A stretch of 64,000 bases of DNA from Marthasterias glacialis. Lineage: Eukaryota > Echinodermata > Asteroidea > Forcipulatida > Asteriidae. A program made the position numbers and the translations under genes. Location of the stretch: NCBI GenBank assembly GCA_911728455.2, contig OU452238.1:12100065-12164064 (forward strand), in the 5' to 3' direction. The notes beneath the pieces are model-generated. The model was not told the DNA's origin, made no database searches, and saw only the letters and a list, made by a program, of their open reading frames with translations. Shown in pieces: positions 26,509 through 38,600 of the stretch. The first letter of the stretch is position 1, and every line of letters starts with the position of its first letter.

Positions 26509-26616
26509 ACTTCTCTTGTCAAATGTTCTTCGATGGGTTACTTTGCTGGCCACCTACCCCGCCAGATACAAAAGTCGAACAGGTCTGCCCCCTCGACTTG
26601 CATGGGGTTGCAGTAG
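26509..26616 (+). CDS. GPCR exon a: hormone-receptor domain, first part
   Basis: Acceptor cctgcag, donor g|gtaagg. It encodes FSCQMFFDGLLCWPPTPP followed by KVEQVCPLDLHGV, matching the C-x(n)-DG-x2-CWP...CP pattern (cysteines 2-4) of the class B extracellular hormone domain. It starts at codon position 2, so an upstream exon must supply one base and cysteine 1. Confidence 0.92.
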   Translation, partial: TSLVKCSSMGYFAGHLPRQIQKSNRSAPSTCMGLQ

Positions 26617-29600
26617 GTAAGGCGACACAATCAAACAAACTACATAAAACACGTAATCTAGTGCTCAGTACCTCTACTTGTCTATTTATTTTAAAAGTGT
26701 GAAAATTGTTACTGGTAGTTCGAGTGGATAATCGTCAACCTATACAAGTAGGTCGAAGGATGGTATAAACTCGTTATCAAAGTCATGTTTCAAATTCAAA
26801 TCCAACCCCCAAAAATACACAAAAGTCAACCAATAAAAGAAACTTGTCGGTCATCTTACTTCTGGAACCATTATTTTTACAAATGTTTTTGAGATTTGAG
26901 AACTATTTCATTGCATCTGACAAACATCAGGAATGGCAATGGGTATAGGAGGTAATATGGCTGGGTATTATGGTTGATTCATTTTTTCATGAAAAGTTAC
27001 AGACACGTTTTGTTTTTCGCCATCAGTACACAGAACATGTTTTCCCAACGCTACGTGGGATCTGGGGGACTTTGAAGCAATGTATATGTCGGGATCGTGC
27101 CGATGCGTCCACTGCATGGTAAGAATGGGGCGCCACCAATCATATATCACCGCTTAGTTATTCTAGCCTAATGTATGATTAATGCCGGTGTCATAGGGGG
27201 TTTTGTCCCAGGTGTGTGTCCCCCAAACGGTAAATTAACATGGGCTGAAGGGAGTTGAGTCAAAAGAGGGAGCTATCAGACGGACTTTCTACACAATTTG
27301 CTGGGGGACAGAATCACCGGGGGACAAAATCACGTGATACCGGACACTGGAACATGTGATGGCAAATGACATCTTAGGTTTTCCCGGCAATTTCAACAAA
27401 AGGTGATCTTATTTAACACCTGATTGATTTCATTTCCAAACACTCATTCAATTTGGTTTAAAAATGAATTATCCGTTGCATCATCATTCGAACGGTCCAA
27501 AGGAGTAATTCTATTTCAACAGTTTATAATTCATTCACCGGTCAAATAAGATTATTCAAATTCATTAGGTCGCAAAGATCAATCAATTTCATAAATTACA
27601 AGAAGCATTCAACTGAGGAAGGGTGAAAATGTAGTGTTGAATACATATAAATGTTGACTGAAACGAGCCTGAGTCAAAAGAACGAGATCATTTTGTGCAT
27701 GAAAACGAGATTGAATGCAATCGTAGTTAAAACAAAAAAACAAAGCAAAAATCTAGTTTGAATGATTTAGGAATACATGCTTGAATTTGATTGCGTGCTA
27801 ATAAAAGTGAATAACGTTTTGCTAATATTGACGGAGAAAAACCTATAGTAAAACAGTTTTTTCGTATTATCATGAAAAATGTTTTGCTCAATTTACATCT
27901 GCTGAGAGTTATAACCTGGAGTGGTAGACAAATCTTATATTGAAAAATTTTAAACAGAAGAAACATTGTTGGTGTTAAATTGACAATTGTGCTGTTTTGT
28001 GTTTCATTCCTGCAGCCTCTATTGGTTCTGAACATGTTGGGATACGCACTTTCACTAGCAGCGTGCTTTATTGCCTTCCTTATATTTTTATGCTCAAGGT
28101 AACTTTGGTTGGGGTTTATAATTAACTTAACATCGTCCTAAATAGAACACGAACAAATCGTTCAGAGAGAATTTTTACTTGAAGTTCAATTCTTATGAGC
28201 GGAGTTACAAGGAATCGAACTAATATTCTAGCAGCCTTTAATTCTACTGTGGCTTTTTCGAATAACGCTGGATTATCTTATGGACGAAGTTCTTGATTCT
28301 TAAAGACCAAACGTAAAAACAATTCAATTGATTAGTTTCAACGATTTGTATAAAGACCACACGAATACCAACATGTCCGAAAATTATTTCCGTCTGACAA
28401 ACTTTCAAAGTCGAGAAATCAGCATAAGACCGCCAACTCAGAATCCTTGACAAGAAATAAAACGTGGTTTTTCGCTAAAACGTGAAATGATCACTGATTG
28501 GCTTTGTAGTTTATTGAAAACAAGAGGATGGGACTAATTACCCATCCAAAAACAATCATTTATTATCAATACATGTATAGGAATTATGTCCGTACTTGTT
28601 TTAACTTGACTTCTTCTATTCGGTGAACTTTCCATATCTGCAGAACCCTTCACTGTACCAGGAATCGGATACACTGGCATCTCATCAGTTCGTTTATGTT
28701 AAAGTACCTAGTGTACTTCGCACAGTATGCGATTGTCCCTACGAAAGGATTGGTAAGTTCGGATGCGCCACCGATAAGTGAAACTTATCTTCTCATATAA
28801 TTTGAGACTGAAATTCACTCTAATCGATTGAAACAAGGGACAACTTGCAGATTTTTCGTCTCTAGATTTAATCTATTAAGTATAAAATGAGTGAAGTTCA
28901 ATCTCAAACTGGTAGGGAGGCAGCACGTTGACTATTCAAAGGTGAATACAAGGTCACTGTATGTAGACGAGAAAAACAACTCAATCTTCAAATTGTCGCA
29001 TTTTGCATGTTAAAGATTAGTGAAAACAACGCGACGTGTGATTAAATGTGTATTCATAAATGTTTCTTGTACACGATTGACTTTTTTTGTTTTTTTACTT
29101 TACGTTGAGGACGTCAACTAAAAAACTTCGTCAGGACTCTTGGCCGTTTTTATTTATTTTCTTTTTAGAAATTTACAGACCTAAAAAACCTACTTAGCTT
29201 AAAATAATCTCCTCACAGCTATTATTTCTAGAAACTCCTCGAGTCGGGCTAGTCCCGTGCCTTAGATCAAGAGGGTCTTTCACAGGATCCTAGCTGTTCC
29301 CAAAAGTGCCGCCTTGTGCAGCAGATCCACCCTCACAGTTGTGCCAAGCGCACCAACCACCACAGAGACTACTTTAACTTTCACCTGCCAAATCTTACGA
29401 AGTTCCCTGGCCAAGTCCTGATACTTCTGGATCTTTTTCATCTCCCTTAGAAGCTACCCTTACACAGCTATGTCGATGATATGACACATCTTCTTCATCT
29501 TATCTAAGACTACAATATCCGGACGTCTGTTCTCTATAACATGATCAGTCTGAATGTTGAAGTCCCAGAGGATCTTGATCTGGTCAGTCTCTACAACTTT

Positions 29601-32600
29601 CTCTGGAACATGGTCGTAGCACTTCGCATGCACCTGAACGCCATACTTCTTACATAGATCCCAGTGAATCACCTTAGCCAACTTGTCATGTACTTTGTAC
29701 TCCGTCTGGGCCATCATACTACAATCGCCGACAATATGGAATACAGTCTCTTCTGCCTTATTACGCATTCTACATATTATTATTATTATTTATTAGTATG
29801 ATTGATTGCCATTTTTATCTGAAACTCCTTCCGTAGCACTTGTCGCGGACCGCAGTGACCCTCTTGTTTTATCTGGAGTTAACCAACTATTTCTGGATGT
29901 TTGTGGAGGGACTTTACCTACACACGTTGGTGGTATTCGCTCTCCGAATAGACGCAGATAAGATCATGTTCTGGGTCTACTGTATCATTGGATGGGGTAA
30001 GTTCAATTTCAAGTCCACTTTACATTTATTTCCATATTATATGAGAGATAACAAGCTTAATATATAAACAAAAAGGAGTAAGCCAAGAACACAATTAAAC
30101 CTCGTGTGCACAGTGAGTATAAGCAAATAGAGCATGTGGGTGTTTCGATAAGTAGAAAACTGTAGAAGAGAGCGAAACAAACACAACAATGGGCAAGAAG
30201 ACAAAAAGACGTGACAAGTTTGATTGAGACTTTTAATCTGTTTTAAAAAATGGGTACCATTTTGTGCAGATGGCAATGAGGTGACAGAATGACGGATCTA
30301 TTAAGTTCCGCCCTTTAGTTTATTGACCAATCACACTTGCGAGTCCGCGCCCACTAACCGGGCTAATAGACCGATCCATTAAGACCCGCCTACCTTAGCA
30401 ACTGCCTAGCAACAGCACATTAGTGATTCGTATTGTTACATCACACTTTGCTTAGCAGTTAAGAATGATTCCAACTTACGATCAATCTTAGCCCTTTCTG
30501 AAATCGGCACTCGGGTTCCTTAAAATCCCAAACAAAATGTAAAGACGTTTCCAGCATTTGAATTGTACCATAGTGTATTTTGTGTGTCTCGGAGCAGAGC
30601 ATGACGCGTGTGTTGTACATGCTACCCACATGCATACCTTTGACAGACAACTCATAATTATGGTTGGCGGGGCTTAATAATGTCAGTCGTTTATGCAAAT
30701 TAAAAGTGTCAGAGTTAACATGATTTGAGAAGTGTATCTCCGTCATAATTATGCTCAAACGTTTACAGATCAAACTAAGTATTGCAACCGCTTGACATTT
30801 TTTTTCATTTTCCCCTTCTTTTAACGAAGTCCATGACGTTGCGAAACAATCATTGTCAATAATAGTTTTCGGGTAATGTGTTAAATCGAGAGGGCTTCAA
30901 AAATACTGATTTTTAGGTGAGTCTGGTCAGCACTTAAATTGAAAAGTAAAGAGAAATATTGCTGAGCAGGAACGGGTCATCAGCCAAACTTCGCATCACT
31001 TCGCGGACGCGTTACAAATGACTCTGCATAAAGCACTTTCTCAACACATTGCCAATCAACAATGTAATATTATAAGTTTACTTTATCTCGAGGACAATAT
31101 TTGCAAATTATCTTGTTTTGGAAAAGCACCAGGCGAGAATGACGTAGTGTGATCCCTGAATATTATCTTCATTTTGTTCCTGTTTACATTTTTGTTTTTG
31201 CCAATTTTGGATGGGAGTAGTAAAATGGCCCCCTCGGTAGCCTCATCAATTTTATACACTTTATCAAGCAAAACATGAACCTACCCTCTATCGAGTCAGT
31301 GTGATGCCTTTACAAATATTTATCATAATCACTATGGGTTCTCTGCAGGTTTACCAGTGGTTTTCGTTGGTTCCTGGGCTATCGTCTCAGTTGCACTGTA
31401 TCCAGACAGGTATGTATTACGTATTTAAGTTTGGGTTGTTAGTGCTCGGGTGTTTACCAATCAGAACTGAAGCTGTAACCAATAAAACAAAGGCTCAAAA
31501 CAAAACTAGCAAGATGAGAAGAAAATGAATACCTGTTCGTCTAATCGTTTTGTCTGTTGAGACGTCACTTACAAAGATGCTGAGTGTATAGTATGATAAA
31601 GTTCTTCATTGTCGTAGTCAAGTATTTTTCAGCAAGTACTGCCGAGTACTAGGGTGGCCGAGTAGTACTCGGGTACGAGCACTGGGGTCACCGAGTACGG
31701 GTACAAGTGTCCGAGTACCGTATTCTGATATCTGAGAACCGAGTCCAACAGAGTTCCAAGTATTTTGCTAGCCGAGTACGAGTGCCGAGTACGAGTGCCG
31801 AGTACGAGTATGAGTACGAGTGCCGAGTACGAGGGGGAGTATGAGTGTCGAGTACGAGTACGAGGGGGAGTGCCGAGTGCCGAGTACGAGTACGAGGGGG
31901 GAGTGCCGAGGAGTGCCGAGTACTACATCAATGAACACTCTTCAGTGTCAGGTTTCACATAAAGCTAAGATTATTCCTGTTATTATGAGTCAATGAGTCA
32001 ATTTTAAATTCTTAAATGCGAAGCACAATGCGCTGTCACAATTCAAATCATTAATTTGATGAATAAACCTCATCTTATCATTGATCTTATCGCTGTGTAA
32101 TCAAGCCCGGTGCTCAATTTTTGACTGAACGCTATATATTTCCCTTAAGATGCGTTGCCAGAATAGCCATAGTGACTTGCATTGTATATCACCTTTTACT
32201 TCGCAATTAGGATTGATTCCTGGGCTAACTTTTCAGATGAAACTCAGTCCTTTATGGAATCTTGTCCTGAACCCACGAGTAACACACGCCAACTATAAAA
32301 GAGACGACTTATACAACAGTTGTTTCAATATTAAACAAAACTGAGTGTTCTGAATGAAGTTTTCGGTAGAAGCAAGTAAATACCGTTCTACAGTCGTGCT
32401 TGTACAGGAAAGAGTGGTATTTTACGACGTGACTTTTAGCATTCAAAGCAAAGCTTCAGGGTATGATATCGAAATGAACTGTTGCATAAAGGGGTACACG
32501 TGCGTTCTTTCCGGCGTCTGTGACTACTTGCCGAATTCTTGTATTTCTATTTGTCCGGTTAACTCAATCGGAAAGAACCAACATCAAGCAATGTTGGACA

Positions 32601-35600
32601 CTGTCAGAACTTGCATGTGGACAAGTTAAGTTAGTTCTTGGTTCGTATCTAGCGTTCGCTGAGAGTGATGGATTGGTCTGTTTGTTTCAGTTAGTGGTGA
32701 TACGAGGTGTTAACAAATGGTACATAATTCCTTGATGATTGTTAAAGATCATGACTCATAACATTATGATGAGTGATACACTCGAAACACCGGTAAGCAT
32801 TTTTAACAACAGTCATATTTTATTGGATCTCGCCGTCTACTCTTTTCAACTTAACCGGCCACGCCTTCTATATTTACTCGGTAAAAACCGATATAATAAC
32901 CGCGGTTTTGCCCTTAATGGTTGCCATACACGGCATCTACTAATCGTTCAGCTGTCACCGGGAACTTCATTTTGGGAATTGCGTGCGAAGGAAAAGGACA
33001 TGGTTGGGTCAGACGTTTCACGGCATGGTGTCTGTGAGACGGAACAGGATGATTCATAAGGTGTAAGATTTTGTCCAGTCTACTCGGGTACGTCATCTGG
33101 GGTGTCGAGATGGTTCGTCATTAAATATATGGTGTTACAGAGCACATATACCTCGTAAACACAACTAAAAGAACAATGTTGTATTTAGATAATGAATGCA
33201 CCAATCAGTCAATCAATCAAACAAATCATGGTGTAGAGCATGTGTTCCTCGTACAAATATTAAGTGTGTAATAAAGCATTTTATACCCTTGCTTATGTCT
33301 ATACTAATTATAATCTTTGTTGCGCCTCGGGCCAGAGTCAAAAAAGGTGCGTGCACCTGTGACAGGGTAGAAAAACCTTTCCACTGTTTATATATTTCCC
33401 CTAAAGCTCTTCTAGCACCCCTTTGATTAACTTCTTGGAAATCCATTGTAATAAACAATGAGCCGTCTTGTGCAATCCTTCGTAGTGCGGTAAATCACCC
33501 CTTGTAATTAGCCTAATATAGCAGCCTGGCAGCGCAAGAGGAACATCACATGTTTTACGTCTTCAAATGTTTTCTTCAATTACATGTACATTTACCTTCA
33601 GTTTTACTGCTTCAGTTTGTCTGCTTTGAGTTATTACTGCTATGAACTCGGTTTCGAAGCCGTTTTGATTTTAATCTGCAATCTGGTACTGTGTTTTTGT
33701 CATGGTTTAGTTTTTACTTCTTCTTTTTTAGTCTTGGTTTATAGTTTTTACTGTGTTTTTGTTAGTTTTGGTTTAGTTTTTTACTGTGTTTTTGTTCAGT
33801 ATAGAAGGTTAGCATGCCTTTTCCTGTGCTTACGGTTAACAGCGCTATGAAATGGAAATCGCACAGTAAGCACATAATCAGCCATTAAGCAGCTCTATGA
33901 AATCGTATTCTACCCTTCAGTAAATGTCAACACTGTTGTACATCTGTTATGATTAATCTTCATACTATTGTTGGGTTTGTTTACAGTCAATTTATCAACA
34001 TGAGTGAGAATGCGGTGATGGTCCATGAATACGTGTGCATCATAGGACCCATCCTCCTGGTGTTGGTGGTAAGATGGTATCTAGTTATATTGATTTGGTT
34101 TATTTATTTATGTGTATTTTATTTTAGTACACATCCGACAGCGCATGCGCCAACAATAGGATGAATAACTGTCTAAAGACATTTAAAAAAAACTGACTCG
34201 TTTTAGACTGGCTTCAAATAACATAAAAACGAGGACGGGATTAACACCGTTGTCTTGTATGCCTATTTGTTACCTTTTCCCCCTACTCTCCGACCATTCA
34301 TTATCATTCACATGGTTTGGAATGACAGGTGCTCATTGCCAGCGACATAACTAGGGAAAATTTTAGGGGGGCACAAGAGGGGCACCATTTTTTCCAAGGG
34401 GGCACTTTTGGCCAATTAAAACTGTACTTTCCGTTTGTATTTTTTCCCAAACAAGCCCCTTTTCAGTGCTCTTCTGACGTGTTGAGGTAAAACAGAACAC
34501 ATTCTGTGTGTAAAGAATGAAACTTAGTTTTAAAAACATTGAAATTACTACGTAAAAGCTCATGAAATGTAACATTTAATTCTGGTCATTTTTAATCTCA
34601 AAATACTAGATTGCGAATGGGGGCACGGGGGGGGGAGGGCACGGACATCAGTTGGGGGAACGTGCCCCCCCCCCCCGTGCCCGGCTTAGTTACACCACTG
34701 TCAGTATGATACCATCTGGTGAATGATAGTCTTTGAACATTTTGCTCTATTATAGACAACCACTGCAGTTGGTTGATTTCAAAACGATTGTTACTTCACA
34801 GGTTATTGTTTTGGAATTCCTGAGGTTGAATAATCCGAAACTTGCCTTGACACTATAAAGAGGAAAACATATTGCGTACCGTCACTCAGCGTTATTTGTT
34901 GATGTAGGGAGTGATTGCCTTAAGATGTGGGGTTGAACTTTTTCAAAAAAAGGGTGTGGTTATACAAAATGGACATCAGGAAACAGATTCATTCAATTAA
35001 AAAAAAATGTGCTGCCGCTTGAGATTCGTGATGACAGTGAACTGTTGTCCCCGGCACGATCTTGTTCTGTGTGGCACTAACAAAGAACAAGTTTTATAAT
35101 AAGTTTTACAAAACAATGTAGGCCTATCTCTCCACCAATTGTAAAATCAGCCAATATGTCGGGAAGAATGAACATGAAAAAAGGGTTCGTTTCCCCCAAC
35201 ATCATAGAACAGAAAGGTTTCTGGGGTTTGGGTTTTTTTTATTCGAAATAGTCCCAACACTAGGTGTCACTTGATCCAAGATGAAAATGACATCATTTTT
35301 AATTATGTCTATTCCACAGCTTTCTATTAGATGTTTATTCATGTCTTTATTTTGTCTCTGATGCCGTGTCCGAATTAAAGGCTTTTGCACTGGCTATGAC
35401 CGTAACGCTGTAGTTTTAGCCGAAGTCACTTGATTGGACTCGGCCTGAGTCTGGAAGGGCGAATGAGTCTGACCAACTGTTGGTTTAAAGAGAAGTAGTA
35501 TGCATAATCGCTATAACATACAGGAAACACGACTGACAGCACAATAAAGTTTGATTTCGTATAGACCTTTGTATTGTTGATAAACAAACCGCGCTGGTTT

Positions 35601-38600
35601 GCATGGACGGCCAAATGTAGCAAAACATTCAAGTCTTGTTGACAGACGTTGTGACCAAATTCAACATTTTTGCAAACTTTCTATTAAAAAAAAATACATC
35701 CCATTATTGGTTGGTTCGTTTCCTACAAATTAAAAAAAAATGAACATTTGTGTAACATTTTTGCAATTTGTGAGTATCTGTTTTTGCTTTGCATTGATGG
35801 CTCCCTGTAGTTTCTCCATCTTGGTTGGCAAAAACTCGGGCTGTGACGTTACAAAACAAAGGTCTATTAATTAGGAAAAATACAAAGTGAACCATTGTGT
35901 AGTGACGCAAAGCAACAGCCTGTGACTGAAATTGAGCATATTGTTACCATCTGGTATCAATAATAACTTTGTATTTTACTTCCCACAGGTTTCATTCCTG
36001 AAAACCCCAATGATTAAAGCGTTCATACCAGTACCACTCCTTCAGATTAGTCCCACTTTAATCCCGATTCTTGGGCAATTTGAACCGAAAATTAGATTTA
36101 AATTTAGCATAGCTATTTTATAGATTCCAGAAAACTACAAGCTTTTATTCATTTCAGGAATTGCACGAAAGAAATCCGCCAAGGTTGAGTGGTAGTTAAT
36201 TAAAAAATAAAAATGAGTTATTGTCTCAGATCCATCAGCCATATACAACAATTTTGCATGTGACATGTATTTTGTACGTTGTCATAAATATGCGACATTT
36301 TTAACTTTTTCGTTTTGAAAAAGAACCATCTGTCAAATATCTGTAATATTTCGGCACAAATCGGGCCATACAACCTTAAGTACAGCCAGAGTCGACAAAT
36401 AGCATCCATAGACCCTAGAATAACCACTCTTATTTAGGTTGCCGCAGTTTAATACTATGATGTACGTGCACAAACATCGAATGTGATGAGCAGGTTGGTT
36501 GAATTGTGGGTTTATTTAGAACTCGAGGATTGGAATGAATCGTTCTCTCTCAAACTATACTTTCCCTATAATAAGAGAAAGAACCGAGTCCTCGTAACGA
36601 ACTATTGTCATTTCTTGTCCAGAATTCATTCTCGTATTTTTCAACATCTACTCATGGATGCAACAAAAACAAACCTTTGATCAATTTCTTTAATTACTGT
36701 TTTTTTATCGAGTCAAAATAGACAATACACTCTGTTAGGACTCAAGCCATACACAAACCCATACGGAGTGTATTAGGACAGATCAAGGATATAGTTTTAC
36801 ACCCATTAAAAAAAATGTACCGCGGCTGTAATGTTTTGCTTCCAATCAAGCATAAAACCCAGACTATCGGTCTCTGCCAAGATCAAATGTCAAATTGGTT
36901 GGCGTAAACGTCTGCGCGAATTGCAGTCAAGTCAAATTTATCTATCATTTTCTGAAGTTTGTACTCAGTGGGTGATGTTTGCCATCGCTACAGTCCTTGT
37001 GTAAAATGTATGAGGGTTCGTTAAGGGTGTCGAGTTACACATCAAATCGCCCCTCTATACGATTAGCATTTCCAGATGATTTTGTTTCCTTTCTGTGCTC
37101 CCCCCACGGGTGGTGATTTACTTTTCCATCAGTAGATTAAAATACGTGTGCCACTGACAGACTGATGCTTCTGTATATGAGAGCATGGCATAATACGTCA
37201 TAATGTCACACGTCATTATAAACAAGGGTGCAGGTCTCAATTTTTAGCACGTGCAGGAAGTGTGTTGATTTATCTTTGGTGATTATAATCAAACATGCAT
37301 TTCACATCAAACAAGATTAAAAGATTGTTTGTTGAATCAATAATGACGTACTCTCTAACTGTAAAAGAGTGAACATTTCACTCTCTCGCCCGAGTGGTGT
37401 AATTTTGGCTATTTTAAGAGTGAAAATATTTATAAAATATTTGCATTCCTAATTTTTTACTGCCTTTTTTGTAGTTTTTATTGCGAGCTTGGGATCCATG
37501 GAAGATCAGCAAGTTTTTCTCACTGAATGGATACACCCAGGATAAATAATAAATAAATAAAATAAAATAAAATAAAACAATTAACTCATTGTGCATCACC
37601 CTTTTTTAGTGAAATTGGAGCGAGCTTCACTCTGATTCAAGTTGAAAATACCCGTCTTTCACTCTGAAAAGAGTTGTCCGCCGTAAAGGTCTTTGTGAAC
37701 CTTCGTACGATTCCTTGTTTCGATTGCTGCAAATGAAATAAGCAGCCGTAATTTTGGAGGCCTCCAACTATTGACTTTGACTATATTACGGACAAGACTA
37801 TTTCTTTAGAGGATTGTTACTAGTAAGAATTATATAATCATCGAGCTCTTAGATTGTAACCAAGCAATGTATTTATTGATTCTTACTTAAACCTGTATTT
37901 AAGCTTTTAAAGAAAACAATGCCGTGATATGTAGCACAAAGACCTTTCCATTGTTGATAAACAAACCACGCTGGTTGGCATGGATGGCCAAATGTAGCAA
38001 AACATTTAAGTCATGTTGACAGACGTTGTGACCAAATTCAAAATTTTTGCAACTTTCTTTTTAAAGAAAATACATCCCATTATTGGTTGGTTTGTTTCCA
38101 ACAAATATTGAACAATTTTTGAATATTGTGTAACGTTTTTGCAAACTGTTTTTGCTTTGCATTCATGGCTCCCCGTAGTTTTTCCATCTTGGTTGGCAAA
38201 ACTTGGGCTGTGACGTTGCAAAAGAAAGGTCTATATCTTGACCTCCGATACACCGCTTGCATGTGACGTCATGAGCCCTAACAGCGCCCTCACTGATGTC
38301 ACAGGGAGACCTATCATCGGCTGAGAGTTATGTGTGGCGTGTGCACGCATGCACGTTTCCATTGTTGTATTATGCATGGGGGCTATGTCGTTGCTGGATG
38401 ATGTAGCATGTGTATACCCCTGCTCTCAAAGTACGAAGCCATTACACTGTATGCTAAATATAGACCCAACATTGAAGGACAAGTGTGTAGGGTCCAGGAC
38501 ATAAAAGACTTTGCTACACGCCTCCCTCAGAGTCCTGAATTTTAAGTATAGGGAAATGCCAGGTACAGTAGATTTTATTACAAAACGGAGATACGATACT

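Noticed and set aside
31765..31962. 65-codon ORF of repeated EYE/ECRVR motifs
   Set aside because: Product of the CGAGTA minisatellite.
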